Both the position numbers and the translations under genes were made by a program. Below are positions 34,109 through 42,899 of a stretch of DNA of 64,000 nucleotides, piece after piece (the stretch's first letter is position 1; the number at the start of each line of letters is the position of its first letter). Source of the DNA: Arthrobacter sp. StoSoilB22 (GTDB lineage: Bacteria > Actinomycetota > Actinomycetes > Actinomycetales > Micrococcaceae); contig NZ_AP024652.1 in the NCBI RefSeq assembly GCF_019977315.1, positions 3,286,001 to 3,350,000 on the forward strand. The letters are read 5' to 3'. The notes under the pieces are model-generated. The model searched no databases, was not told where the DNA came from, and worked only from the letters and a program-made list of their open reading frames with translations.

Positions 34109-35452
34109 TCACGGTGTCAGTTCCGTTTCGATCCGCTCCAGATCAGCAACGACGGCGGCACGCTTGGGTGAGCGCGGCGGCAGCAGCTTCAACACGGCTA
34201 GGCGGAGGTCGACGTCGTACTTCGCCTCGGGCAGCTCAGCGTACTTGAGGAGCGAATCAACGCTGCCGTCGCTGAGCAGCGCTTCGCGCAGCAGGTGCGA
34301 AACCCGCTCGCGCAACTGCACGACGCCGGGCGCCTCCGAACGTGGCAAGAGCGCACCTTTGTAGATTTCCAAGGCGATGCGGTGGGCGCCGCGCTGAAGG
34401 CAGCTAAGCACCTGGCCGGAATCGGGCAAGAGCTCAACCGGCAGACGGTAAGGACGGGACCCGGGGACCGCGTCCGGGCTGAGCTCTTGGATGACCTTGC
34501 GAAGCCGCACCATCTCCGCGCGAAGGGTCACCGCAGAGCCATCCCCCGGATACAGCTGCGTGCAGAGGTCTTCAGCACTGAGTCCGGCGGGCTGGCTGCT
34601 GAGGATGGCCAGGATTTCGCTGTGCCGGGCAGAGAGGGAAACCGTCCGCCCATCGATGCTGAGCAAGGCCTGGTCACGGCCCAACAGCTGCAGGCTGTTC
34701 CGGTACAGCGCGTGGCTAGAGGCGGCAGCCGCGCTCCGGCGTCGAGGTTTGTCCTTGACCGCTGCGGCAAGCTGAAGACGCTCGATCCGCAACTGGGCCT
34801 GAGCGGCAGCAACTGTCGCCTCCACCAGGGAAAGGGTGTGCGCCGCCACGGCAGTCTCAGTGCCCGTGATATCCACAACGCCCAGCACAGCACCCGAATC
34901 GGGATCGTGGAAGGGAACAGCAGTGCAACTCCACGGATGAACGGAGCGCTTGAAGTGCTCCGCGCCCGAAATCTGGATACTGCGGTCCAAAGCAAGTGCG
35001 GTGCCGGGTGCGCTGGTGCCCACGGAGGCCTCGGACCAGTCAGCACCGGCCACGAACATCATGCCCTCAGCGCGGCGCTGCATCACCGGATCACCATCCA
35101 CCCACAGAAGCCGGCCGACGTCGTCACCCACCGCCACCAGCAGGCCACTGTCATGGCTGGGCTGAACCAGAAGCTTCTTGATGACGGGCATGATGGTGGC
35201 CAAGGGATGCTGCCGGCGGTACTCCTCCAGCTCATCCTGGTCCATCGCGAGGGGCGCCTCGGGGACGTCCGGATTGGCCTGCAGGTTTGCCGAACGCTGC
35301 CAGGATTCACGGACCAAGCGCCGCAACCCGGCCATGTCCTCAGGCACCCCAAGACGCAAAGAATCCAAGCGCTCATGGCCAACCAAGGCACGCTTCTGCA
35401 GCAGCTCCGCGGCATCGCTGCCGGGAACCGGCGGATGGACTGGATTCCTCAT
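34109..35452 (-). CDS. GAF-domain transcriptional regulator of the alcohol/aldehyde genes
   Basis: A 447-aa protein. Residues about 80-230 form a GAF sensor domain (DSGLLVAVGDDVGRLLWVDGD ... HPWSCTAVPFHDPDSGAVLGVVDITG), as in AcoR/acetoin regulators. There is no AAA+ ATPase domain for sigma-54. The C-terminal half has a winged-helix-like region (SARHSEILAILSSQPAGLSAEDLCTQL). Similar genes precede acetaldehyde dehydrogenase operons in actinobacteria, so a role as activator of the downstream genes is likely. The GGGAG Shine-Dalgarno supports the ATG at 35452. DNA-binding mode is uncertain. Confidence 0.78.
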   Translation of the reverse strand: MRNPVHPPVPGSDAAELLQKRALVGHERLDSLRLGVPEDMAGLRRLVRESWQRSANLQANPDVPEAPLAMDQDELEEYRRQHPLATIMPVIKKLLVQPSHDSGLLVAVGDDVGRLLWVDGDPVMQRRAEGMMFVAGADWSEASVGTSAPGTALALDRSIQISGAEHFKRSVHPWSCTAVPFHDPDSGAVLGVVDITGTETAVAAHTLSLVEATVAAAQAQLRIERLQLAAAVKDKPRRRSAAAASSHALYRNSLQLLGRDQALLSIDGRTVSLSARHSEILAILSSQPAGLSAEDLCTQLYPGDGSAVTLRAEMVRLRKVIQELSPDAVPGSRPYRLPVELLPDSGQVLSCLQRGAHRIALEIYKGALLPRSEAPGVVQLRERVSHLLREALLSDGSVDSLLKYAELPEAKYDVDLRLAVLKLLPPRSPKRAAVVADLERIETELTP

Positions 35453-35533
35453 CGAACTCCCTGATAGTCCGCAACAACAGTGCGCTGCACGTGTGGTGGG
35501 CGGGACAGTACCCAGCAGTCTAGTTCCAGGGCT

Positions 35534-35598
35534 GGAGTTTTTGTACAGCTAAGGCCCCCAAAGTGGTCGAATGAGGGCATCAGCTGTACAAAAACTCC
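35534..35598. repeat. 65-bp palindromic element, family 1, copy B
   Basis: GGAGTTTTTGTACAGCT (35534-35550) pairs perfectly over 17 bp with 35582-35598; the inner part continues with GGCCC/GGGC pairs. It starts 4 bases behind the ferredoxin reductase stop (minus strand) and lies upstream of the GAF regulator. Confidence 0.85.
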
Positions 35599-35602
35599 CT
35601 CG

Positions 35603-37042
35603 TCAGCCGCGGGAGATCCGGATCATTTCCTCGCGGGGAACAACCTTGATGCGCTCACGGACTACGCCATTGCCATCTCCGTCACTGCCGGTCCACGCAG
35701 CACCCAGGGCGGCCTCGTGGGCATCCAGCCTGTTCCAGCCCTCCCACGTGGTGTACTCCACCCCGCGTTCTTCAAGGAGGTCGATGATCGCTTGCGGGTC
35801 CGGGTTTTCCGCCGGGGGCAGATTGAGCCTGTCCTCCAGGAGGAAGCCGATAGTCTCCAAAGCATCACCCTTGGTGTGTCCGATCAGCCCCACCGGTCCG
35901 CGCTTGATCCAGCCAGTGGCGTAGATCCCCGGCACCGGGTTGCCATCGGAATCCAGGACGCGACCGCCGTCGTTCGGTATGACGCCGCGGCGGGCGTCGT
36001 ACTCCAGCTCTTCCAACGGCGAACCGTGGTAGCCGATTGCCCGGTAGACCGATTGGACAGGGTATTGAATGAACTCCCCGGTTCCCTTGACGTTACCCGC
36101 GCCATCCAACTGCATGCGTTCGAACTTGATCCCGGAGACCTTGCCGGGCGTCTCAGGTGAGTCGAGTATCTCCACGGGACTGTGCAGGAAGTGCAAGTGC
36201 AGGCGGCGGGAGGAAGGCTGCTCCGATTCTGCGTGCTCCTCCACCAGCCAGTTGGTCATGGTGTTGACCATGGTCTTGATTTGGTTGTTGGTCTTGATCG
36301 CTTCATCGGAGGCCTCATCAAATTCGAAGTCCTCCGGGTACAGGACTATGTCCACGTCCTTGCAGTGGGACAACTCGCGAAGCTCCAACGGCGTGAACTT
36401 CACCTGGGCCGGACCGCGGCGGCCGAACACATGGACGTCGGTCACCGGCGACTTTTTCAGCCCGGCGTAGACATTGTCCGGGATCTCCGTGACCAGGAGT
36501 TCCTCAGGGTGCTTGACCAGCATCCGGGCCACATCCAAAGCCACGTTGCCATTGCCGATCACGGCGATCTCCTTGGCATCAAGCGGCCAGTCGCGGGGAA
36601 CGTCCGGGTGTCCGTCGTACCAGGACACGAAGTCAGCGCCCCCGAAAGAACCCTCCATACCGACGCCCGGGATGTTCAGGTCTGCGTCCTTGATGGCACC
36701 GGTGGAGAAAATCACGGCGTCGTAGAAAGCACGGAAATCGTGGAGCGTGAGGTCCTTGCCGTAGGTCACGTTACCCAGGAAACGGATGTCGCCGCGGTCC
36801 AGGACCTTGTGCAGTGCGTTGACGATGCCCTTGATCCGGGGGTGGTCCGGGGCCACCCCGTAGCGGATCAGCCCGTAGGGCGCCGGATATGCCTCGAAGA
36901 GATCAATGCTGACCTCCACCTGCCCGTCCTTGACCTCATTGGATTTGGTCAGGATGTCCGCGGCGTACACACCTGCGGGTCCCGCGCCGACGATCGCGAC
37001 GCGAAGCGGACGATTGGGGGTTGTTGCGGCTGAGTTGGACAC
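35603..37042 (-). CDS. fprA: Ferredoxin-NADP+ reductase, FprA type (paralogue 1)
   Basis: FAD flavoprotein of 479 aa that transfers electrons between NADPH and ferredoxin. The FAD motif is VGAGPAGVYAAD near the N-terminus and the NADP motif is VIGNGNVALDVAR; the C-terminal GWIKRGPVGLIGHTKGDA is characteristic of the adrenodoxin-reductase-like FprA family. The ORF begins further upstream, but the GTG at 37042 with GAAGGG 6 bases before it matches the start of its paralogue at 46897-48363. No N-terminal ferredoxin domain is fused. It is followed by a 65-bp palindrome. Confidence 0.9.
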   Translation of the reverse strand: MSNSAATTPNRPLRVAIVGAGPAGVYAADILTKSNEVKDGQVEVSIDLFEAYPAPYGLIRYGVAPDHPRIKGIVNALHKVLDRGDIRFLGNVTYGKDLTLHDFRAFYDAVIFSTGAIKDADLNIPGVGMEGSFGGADFVSWYDGHPDVPRDWPLDAKEIAVIGNGNVALDVARMLVKHPEELLVTEIPDNVYAGLKKSPVTDVHVFGRRGPAQVKFTPLELRELSHCKDVDIVLYPEDFEFDEASDEAIKTNNQIKTMVNTMTNWLVEEHAESEQPSSRRLHLHFLHSPVEILDSPETPGKVSGIKFERMQLDGAGNVKGTGEFIQYPVQSVYRAIGYHGSPLEELEYDARRGVIPNDGGRVLDSDGNPVPGIYATGWIKRGPVGLIGHTKGDALETIGFLLEDRLNLPPAENPDPQAIIDLLEERGVEYTTWEGWNRLDAHEAALGAAWTGSDGDGNGVVRERIKVVPREEMIRISRG

Positions 37043-37199
37043 CGTTAGCCCTTCCGAAGCAGTGAGCCACGCCATTGTGTGGGGCGCGCAGATTCCAATT
37101 CTAGATGTCCACCCCACACCGGGCCGTCTATATGGCAGGAGTCACAGAAATTAGTAAAGATTGCGGAATATTGCGGGGGGAGGTGGCGTTGGCGTCATT

Positions 37200-38249
37200 G
37201 TGTCGACTCCGGATCAGATAGCTGCCAACCCACCCTCTTCAAACCAGCCAACGACGGCGACCGTCGGCGGCGGCGTTGGTGGTACCGGCGGTTCCGGTAA
37301 AGCGGGCGGCAAGCCCATGAGGAGCGAGTCGACCGCGGGAATCCTGTTCGGCATCGGCGCTTACGGCCTGTGGGGCCTGCTTCCGCTGTACTTCTTTGTC
37401 CTGATGCCGGCCAGCGCCATCGAGATCGTCGCCAACCGGATCGTGTGGTCCTTGATCTTCTGTGCCCTGCTCATCACCATCACCCGGGCCTGGCGGGTTT
37501 TCGGCGCTGCGGTTAAGGACCGCACTGTGTTCGGCCCGTTAGCCTTGGCTGCTGTGCTGATTGCCATCAACTGGCTTACATATACCTTTGGTGTCACCAC
37601 CGGGCACGCCGTTGAGACGTCTCTGGGCTATTTCATCAACCCGTTGGTTTCGGTGTTGCTCGGCGTTTTCGTCCTGAAGGAGAAGCTGCGTCCCCTGCAG
37701 TGGGCAGCTGTGGGCATCGGGTTCGTAGCCGTTGGGGTGCTGACGTTCTCCTACGGGCAGCTTCCCTGGATCGCCTTGATCCTCGCGTTCAGCTTTGGCC
37801 TCTACGGCTTCGTCAAGAAGCGCGTAGGACCCAAGGTTGACGCCCTCACCAGCCTTAGCGTCGAGACCGTGGTGTTGGCTCCCCTCGCCGGTATCACCAT
37901 GGTTGTCCTGGGCGTGACGGGCGCTGCAACGCTCACCACCCAAGGCGCCGGCCACTTCTGGTTGCTGGTGGCCTCGGGCGTGATCACCGCCGTGCCGCTG
38001 CTCTTCTTCGGTGCCTCCGCACGCCGCCTGCCCATGACCACCATCGGGCTGCTGCAGTACTTTGCCCCGGTCCTTCAGTTCATTGTGGCGCTGACGGTGT
38101 TCCACGAAACCATGACCACGGCCCGCTGGATCGGTTTCTGCGTGGTGTGGTTGGCGCTGGTCCTGCTGACAGTGGACATGCTCCGGACCACGCGCAAGAA
38201 CTCCGTCATGAAAAAGCAGGCCCGACGCGAGGCAACGGCCGCCGCGTAG
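37200..38249 (+). CDS. rarD: RarD-like EamA transporter
   Basis: Drug/metabolite transporter superfamily protein of about 349 aa with ten predicted membrane segments. The RarD signature is clear: GIGAYGLWGLLPLYFFVLMPASAIEIVANRIVWSL near the start and TFGVTTGHAVETSLGYFINPLVSVLLG in the middle. The start is uncertain: TTG 37161, GTG 37200 and ATG 37317 are in frame, and the stretch between is Gly-rich and not conserved. I chose 37200 because GGGGGGAGGTGG lies upstream, though the spacing is long. The substrate is unknown (chloramphenicol sensitivity gene in E. coli). Confidence 0.82.
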   Translation: MSTPDQIAANPPSSNQPTTATVGGGVGGTGGSGKAGGKPMRSESTAGILFGIGAYGLWGLLPLYFFVLMPASAIEIVANRIVWSLIFCALLITITRAWRVFGAAVKDRTVFGPLALAAVLIAINWLTYTFGVTTGHAVETSLGYFINPLVSVLLGVFVLKEKLRPLQWAAVGIGFVAVGVLTFSYGQLPWIALILAFSFGLYGFVKKRVGPKVDALTSLSVETVVLAPLAGITMVVLGVTGAATLTTQGAGHFWLLVASGVITAVPLLFFGASARRLPMTTIGLLQYFAPVLQFIVALTVFHETMTTARWIGFCVVWLALVLLTVDMLRTTRKNSVMKKQARREATAAA

Positions 38250-38264
38250 CCCGGAGCCGCCGTC

Positions 38265-38330
38265 GAGTCCGCGGGAAAGGTGCGAGACCGCGGGATAAGA
38301 CCGGCGAACTCGGCACATTCCCGCGAACTC
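38265..38330. repeat. Long inverted repeat, GC-rich, about 66 bp
   Basis: GAGTCCGCGGGAA (38265-38277) pairs with TTCCCGCGAACTC (38318-38330) at 12 of 13 positions, separated by 40 bases that repeat the word CCGCGGGA once more. It lies directly behind the rarD stop and may be a third class of dispersed hairpin. Confidence 0.45.
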
Positions 38331-38338
38331 AGCGGAAA

Positions 38339-38380
38339 CCAAAAAGCAGGGCCGGATCCACGAAGGATCCGGCCCTGCTT
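38339..38380 (-). terminator. gabT terminator
   Basis: Perfect 16-bp stem (38344-38359 with 38365-38380, arm AAGCAGGGCCGGATCC), loop ACGAA on the plus strand, followed on the minus strand by GCTTTTTGG. It lies 12 bases behind the gabT stop. Confidence 0.85.
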
Positions 38381-38391
38381 GTGGGTAAAAC

Positions 38392-39747
38392 TTACGCGTG
38401 AGCCTTGATGGCGTTCGCGAGAACCTCCAGGCCGTCAATCAGCAGTTCGTCGCTGATGACCAGCGGCGGGAGCAGGCGGATGACGTTGCCGTAGGTACCG
38501 CAAGTCAGGATCACGACGCCTTCTTTGAGGCAAGCAGCCGCAACAGCCTTGGTGAGCTCGGCGTTGGGTTCCTTGGATCCGGCCTGAACCAGTTCGATGG
38601 CCAGCATGGCGCCACGGCCACGGATGTCGCCAACCACGGAAACTTCGTCAGCCAGTTCGCGGAGCTTGCCCAGGGCGAGCTCTTCGATGTGGCGGGCGCG
38701 GCCGTTGAGGTCGTGCTGCTCCATGGTGTCGATGGCTGCGAGTGCTGCGGCGCAGGCAACCGGGTTGCCACCGTAGGTGCCGCCGAGGCCGCCGGGGTGA
38801 ACGGCGTCGAGGAGGTCGGCGCGGCCGGTGATGGCCGAGAGCGGAAGGCCGCCGGCGATGCCCTTGGCCATGGTGATGATGTCCGGGACAACACCTTCGT
38901 GGTCAACGGCGAACCACTCGCCCGTGCGGCAGAAGCCGGACTGGACCTCGTCAGCGATGAAGACGATGCCCTTTTCCTTGGCCCATGCGGACAGTGCCGG
39001 GAGGAAGCCTTCGGCCGGAACAATGAAGCCACCTTCGCCCTGGATGGGTTCGATGATGATCGCGGCAACCTGGTCGCCACCGATCTGCTTCTCGATCATG
39101 GTGATGGCACGCTTGGCAGCCTCGGCACCGGTGATTTCCGGGTTCTCTTCACGGAACGGGTAGCTCATGGGCATGCGGTAGACCTCGGGCGCGAACGGGC
39201 CGAAGTTGGTCTTGTACGGCATGGCCTTGGCAGTCAGTGCCATGGTCAGGTTGGTGCGGCCGTGGTAGGCGTGGTCGAAGGCTACGACCGCGTCGCGGCC
39301 GGTGGCCAGGCGGGCAACCTTGACGGCGTTTTCGACGGCTTCAGCGCCGGAGTTGAACAGCACGGTGCGCTTGGCGTGGTCGCCCGGGGTGAGGCGGTTG
39401 AGCTGCTCGGCAACTGCAACGTAGCCCTCGTACGGGGTCACCATGAAGCAGGTGTGGGTGAAGTGCGTGGCAGCTTCCTGGACAGCGGCGACGACGGCGG
39501 GATCGGACGCGCCGACGCTGGTCACGGCGATGCCTGAGCCGAGGTCAATGAAGGAGTTGCCGTCGACGTCGCGGATGATTCCGCCGTCGGCGTCTTCAAC
39601 GTAGACAGGGACGCCGGACGCAACTCCGGCAGCAACGACGGCGGCGCGACGCTCGGCAAGTGCCTGCGACTTGGGGCCGGGGAAGGTGCCGTTGATGTTG
39701 CGCTTCTGCTCGATGCGGTACGAGAGCTCGTTCGCGGTGGTGGTCAT
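38392..39747 (-). CDS. gabT: 4-aminobutyrate aminotransferase
   Basis: Class III PLP aminotransferase, 451 aa, that converts GABA and 2-oxoglutarate to succinate semialdehyde and glutamate. The PLP lysine is Lys295 in ITMAKGIAGGLPLSA, the aspartate motif is FIADEVQSGFCRTG, and NSGAEAVENAVK together with AYHGRTNLTMALT match GabT. The ATG has a GAAAGG Shine-Dalgarno. It lies 59 bp behind an aldehyde dehydrogenase gene on the same strand and divergent from a PucR regulator, so all three form a GABA/polyamine-breakdown module. Confidence 0.92.
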   Translation of the reverse strand: MTTTANELSYRIEQKRNINGTFPGPKSQALAERRAAVVAAGVASGVPVYVEDADGGIIRDVDGNSFIDLGSGIAVTSVGASDPAVVAAVQEAATHFTHTCFMVTPYEGYVAVAEQLNRLTPGDHAKRTVLFNSGAEAVENAVKVARLATGRDAVVAFDHAYHGRTNLTMALTAKAMPYKTNFGPFAPEVYRMPMSYPFREENPEITGAEAAKRAITMIEKQIGGDQVAAIIIEPIQGEGGFIVPAEGFLPALSAWAKEKGIVFIADEVQSGFCRTGEWFAVDHEGVVPDIITMAKGIAGGLPLSAITGRADLLDAVHPGGLGGTYGGNPVACAAALAAIDTMEQHDLNGRARHIEELALGKLRELADEVSVVGDIRGRGAMLAIELVQAGSKEPNAELTKAVAAACLKEGVVILTCGTYGNVIRLLPPLVISDELLIDGLEVLANAIKAHA

Positions 39748-39806
39748 GGGGTGGTTGCCTTTCTGGGAAATTCGTACGGGTTACGCGGCTGCGCTATGCA
39801 GCCGGG

Positions 39807-41237
39807 TTATGCATCGAGTGCGGACATGACGTGCTTGATGCGCGTGTAGTCCTCAACGCCGTACATGGAGAGGTCCTTGCCGTAGCCGGACTGCTTGAAG
39901 CCACCGTGCGGCATCTCTGCCGTCAGGAGGATGTGGGTGTTGATCCAGACTGCACCGAAGTCAAGGTCGCGGCTCATGCGCATGGCCGTGCCGTGGTCGG
40001 TGGTCCAGACGCTGGACGCCAGGGCGTATTCGACGTCGTTGGCCAGCTCCAGCGCTTCTTCTTCCGAGCTGAACTTTTGGACAGTGATGACCGGGCCGAA
40101 GGTCTCCTTCTGCACAATGTCATCGGTCTGCTTGGCGCCGGAGATGATGGTGGGTTCGAAGAAGAAGCCCTTCTCCCCTGCCCGGTGGCCGCCGGTCTCG
40201 ATCTTGCAGTTGGCCGGCAGGTTCTCCACCACGGACGTGACCGCGTTGAAGTGGTTCACGTTGTTGAGCGGGCCGAAGTAGTTGTCTTCGTCGTTCTGCG
40301 AACCGGTGTGCAAGGTCTTGGTGTGTTCGACCATGGCTGCCACGACGTCGTCGTGAACGGAGTCTTCCACCAGAACGCGGGTGATGGCCGTGCAGTCCTG
40401 GCCGGCGTTGAAGAAAGCGAACTCGGCGATGGCCGCGGCGCTCTTCTTGATGTCTGCGTCCTTGAACACAATGGCCGGAGCCTTGCCGCCAAGTTCCAGG
40501 TGGGCACGCTTGAGGCCCTTGGCTGCGCCGCTTGCCACGGCGATGCCTGCGCGGACGGAGCCGGTGATGGAAACCAGCCCGGGGACCTTGTGGTCAACCA
40601 TCATGGCGCCGGTTTCGCCGGTGCCGAGGACAACGTTGAGGACACCGGCCGGGAAGATCTCCCCGGCGAGACGTGCCAATACGAGGGTGGACTCAGGAGT
40701 GGTGTCCGAGGGCTTCAGGACCACGGTGTTGCCTGCGGCCAGCGCGGGGCCGATCTTCCAGATAGCCATGAGGAACGGGTAGTTCCACGGAGCAACCTGG
40801 GCTACCACGCCGATCGGTTCGCGGCGTACGTAGGAGGTGTGGCCCTCGAAGTACTCGCCCGCGGACTTGCCTTCCATGATGCGGGCAGCACCGGCGAAGA
40901 AGCGGAGCTGGTCTGCGCCGGCGGCAACTTCCTCTGAGGCGATCAGGGAGCGGACCTGGCCGGTGTTGCGGTGCTGGGCTTCGACCAGTTCGTCGCTGTT
41001 GGCCTCCACGGCGTCGGCGAGCTTGAGGAGCATCAGCTGGCGCTGGCCCGGGGTGGCCTTCTTCCAGGACTTGAAGGCCTGGTTGGCCGCAGTCATGGCG
41101 GCGTCCACGTCTTCCTGCACTGAAATCGGCGACTTGGCAACGATGTCCCCGGTGGCGGGGTTCACGATGTCCAGAAGACCCGTACCTGCCGGCGTAACGA
41201 ATTCGCCGTTGATGAAGTTCTGCAAGGTTTGAACCAC
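39807..41237 (-). CDS. Aldehyde dehydrogenase, gamma-aminobutyraldehyde or succinate-semialdehyde type
   Basis: NAD(P)-dependent aldehyde dehydrogenase of 476 aa. The general base is Glu248 in LELGGKAP, and the nucleophile is Cys282 in FNAGQDCTAITRVLVE; the FNAGQDC motif is the hallmark of gamma-aminobutyraldehyde (PatD/YdcW) dehydrogenases. Thus the pair probably takes putrescine-derived aldehyde to GABA and GABA onward by GabT, while an SSA dehydrogenase role is the alternative. The frame is open upstream, but GTG 41237 has AGAGGG at the right distance and starts the conserved VQTLQNFINGEFV. Confidence 0.88.
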   Translation of the reverse strand: MVQTLQNFINGEFVTPAGTGLLDIVNPATGDIVAKSPISVQEDVDAAMTAANQAFKSWKKATPGQRQLMLLKLADAVEANSDELVEAQHRNTGQVRSLIASEEVAAGADQLRFFAGAARIMEGKSAGEYFEGHTSYVRREPIGVVAQVAPWNYPFLMAIWKIGPALAAGNTVVLKPSDTTPESTLVLARLAGEIFPAGVLNVVLGTGETGAMMVDHKVPGLVSITGSVRAGIAVASGAAKGLKRAHLELGGKAPAIVFKDADIKKSAAAIAEFAFFNAGQDCTAITRVLVEDSVHDDVVAAMVEHTKTLHTGSQNDEDNYFGPLNNVNHFNAVTSVVENLPANCKIETGGHRAGEKGFFFEPTIISGAKQTDDIVQKETFGPVITVQKFSSEEEALELANDVEYALASSVWTTDHGTAMRMSRDLDFGAVWINTHILLTAEMPHGGFKQSGYGKDLSMYGVEDYTRIKHVMSALDA

Positions 41238-41381
41238 GGTGTGCAACCCTCTTTCGGAGTCTGGGCATGGGTTTAGCTGATCAGAGCCTATGCCAGGGAG
41301 GTGGACCAAGGAATAGCCAGCTGCACACACAAGAACCCTCCGCTTAGTGCGCTTGACCAGTGCCGGGTTACGCTTTAAAGC
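41238..41381. promoter_or_regulatory. Divergent promoter region between gab genes and PucR regulator
   Basis: 144 bases with start codons at both ends. TACGCT lies 7 bases before the PucR ATG (leaderless type). Arms GGCAT (41264-41268) and ATGCC (41290-41294) flank a CTGATCAG palindrome, which could be the regulator site; the symmetry is not exact, so this is tentative. Confidence 0.35.
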
Positions 41382-42824
41382 ATGGCAATGTCCCTCGCTT
41401 CGCTCGTCGCTGTCCCCTCCCTGAAACTCCGCCAGGCCGGCCTTGCCGAAACTACCTGGAACCAGGACATCAGCTGGGTTGCCGTGACAGAACTGGAAGA
41501 TCCCCAGCGCTTCCTCAGCGGCGGCGAATTGGTCCTTACCACCGGGCTCCGCCTCAAGAGCGCCGCGGACCAGCGGCGGTTCGTTCGTCAGGCCCAGCGC
41601 GCCGGCGCGGTGGGGATCGGCTTCGGCATCGGCCTCACCCACGAGTCCGTTCCGGAAGCACTCATCGCCGAAGCCAACCGCTGGGGTTTACCGCTGGTGG
41701 AAGTCCCCTACGAGACCCCCTTCATAGCCATCGGCAAACTGGTGGCGGAATCGCATTCGGCTGACCACTACTCCAACTTGGAGCGACTCCTTGCCGGGCA
41801 CCAGATCCTGGCACGCTCGCTCCTCACCGGCGGCGGCCTGAACGAGCTCCTCAAACAATTGGGCAGCATGCTCCGCACCGACGTAGTGCTCACCCAGTTC
41901 AGCGCGCAGCTTTACAACAGCATGGCTGGGAAACCGGCCCCGACGGCGGACGGCTGGGCTTCATATCCGATTCCCACCGGCCGCAGGGATGCCTGCACGC
42001 TGTGGCTTAGGCAGCCTTTTGTGGACTCCGGGATAGTCAGCTACGCGCAGAACCTCATCAGCGTTGAGCTCAACAACATGGTCAAGCAGCGCCAGTCCCA
42101 GCGCGCCATGGCCGGGCAAGTGCTGGACGACGTTATCCACGGCACCCTGGAGAGCATCGAGGCCGCCCGGCGCCTGGCTGGAGTGGGCATCAACAGCACC
42201 AGGAAGAACGTGGTGCTCGTGGCGGAGTCCACAGCACACCACAAGCAGCTGGTCAGCATTTCCCTGCCCCAGGCGCTGGAAGCCGGCGTGAGCGCCGTCG
42301 TCGGGAAGGACCTGGTCACGGTCATCAACGACGACGGCAGCTCGGCCACCGCTTTGGCCAAAAGCCTCAGTGATCATTTGCAGGAGGCCGGAATCCACGC
42401 CGTGATCGGCATCGGCGGTGCCTACACGAAGCCAAACGGCCTGCGCTGGAGCTACTTTGAAGCGCGCGACGCCGTGGCGCACGGCTTGCCGGTCAACGAA
42501 CCCGAACGGCTGAGCCTGACGTCGCTGTTGCTCGCCAGCGAGGATGTTCCGCTGGCTGATATGGCCAGTGAGTCCCTCACCCCGCTGCGGAAATTCGACG
42601 CCGCCCACGGCGCCGAACTGGTGGCCACTCTGGAAAGCTATCTGAACCACAACGGATCAGTGGCTGCCGTGGCCGAGGCCCTGACGCTGCACCGCAACAC
42701 GGTGCGCTACCGTCTGGCCCAAATCACGGAGCTGACTGGCTACGACCCCTCCCAGACGCAGGACCGCGTGCAACTGTGGTTGGCTCTGGCCGTCCAGCGC
42801 CTGGGTTCGCGCAACCCGCGGTAG
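41382..42824 (+). CDS. PucR-family (CdaR-like) transcriptional regulator
   Basis: A 480-aa protein with the PucR N-terminal domain (ETTWNQDISWVAVTELEDPQRFLSGGELVLTTGL), a central GGDEF-like CdaR domain (about residues 260-390) and a C-terminal helix-turn-helix (LESYLNHNGSVAAVAEALTLHRNTVRYRLAQITEL). This is the family that activates purine, GABA or polyamine breakdown genes in Gram-positive bacteria. It is divergent from the aldehyde dehydrogenase-gabT pair, which is the likely target, with a GABA-pathway compound as effector (inference). Confidence 0.88.
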   Translation: MAMSLASLVAVPSLKLRQAGLAETTWNQDISWVAVTELEDPQRFLSGGELVLTTGLRLKSAADQRRFVRQAQRAGAVGIGFGIGLTHESVPEALIAEANRWGLPLVEVPYETPFIAIGKLVAESHSADHYSNLERLLAGHQILARSLLTGGGLNELLKQLGSMLRTDVVLTQFSAQLYNSMAGKPAPTADGWASYPIPTGRRDACTLWLRQPFVDSGIVSYAQNLISVELNNMVKQRQSQRAMAGQVLDDVIHGTLESIEAARRLAGVGINSTRKNVVLVAESTAHHKQLVSISLPQALEAGVSAVVGKDLVTVINDDGSSATALAKSLSDHLQEAGIHAVIGIGGAYTKPNGLRWSYFEARDAVAHGLPVNEPERLSLTSLLLASEDVPLADMASESLTPLRKFDAAHGAELVATLESYLNHNGSVAAVAEALTLHRNTVRYRLAQITELTGYDPSQTQDRVQLWLALAVQRLGSRNPR

Positions 42825-42871
42825 TCCCCTCTGTAGTGAGCGTGGAGAGGTTCGCCACAAAACTCTAGACA

Positions 42872-42893
42872 TTAGACGTCAAACGTCTAACCT
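42872..42893 (+). promoter_or_regulatory. Palindromic operator over the -10 box of the CynX-type permease gene
   Basis: TTAGACGT-CAA-ACGTCTAA (42872-42890) is a perfect 8-bp inverted repeat with a 3-base centre. The -10 box TAACCT (42888-42893) overlaps its right end and lies exactly 6 bases before the ATG. It is the probable binding site of the GntR regulator encoded in the same unit. Confidence 0.6.
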
Positions 42894-42899
42894 TTAGAT

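Noticed and set aside
38398..39537. Plus-strand frame of 379 codons opposite gabT
   Set aside because: Shadow of gabT with no ribosome-binding site or family pattern.
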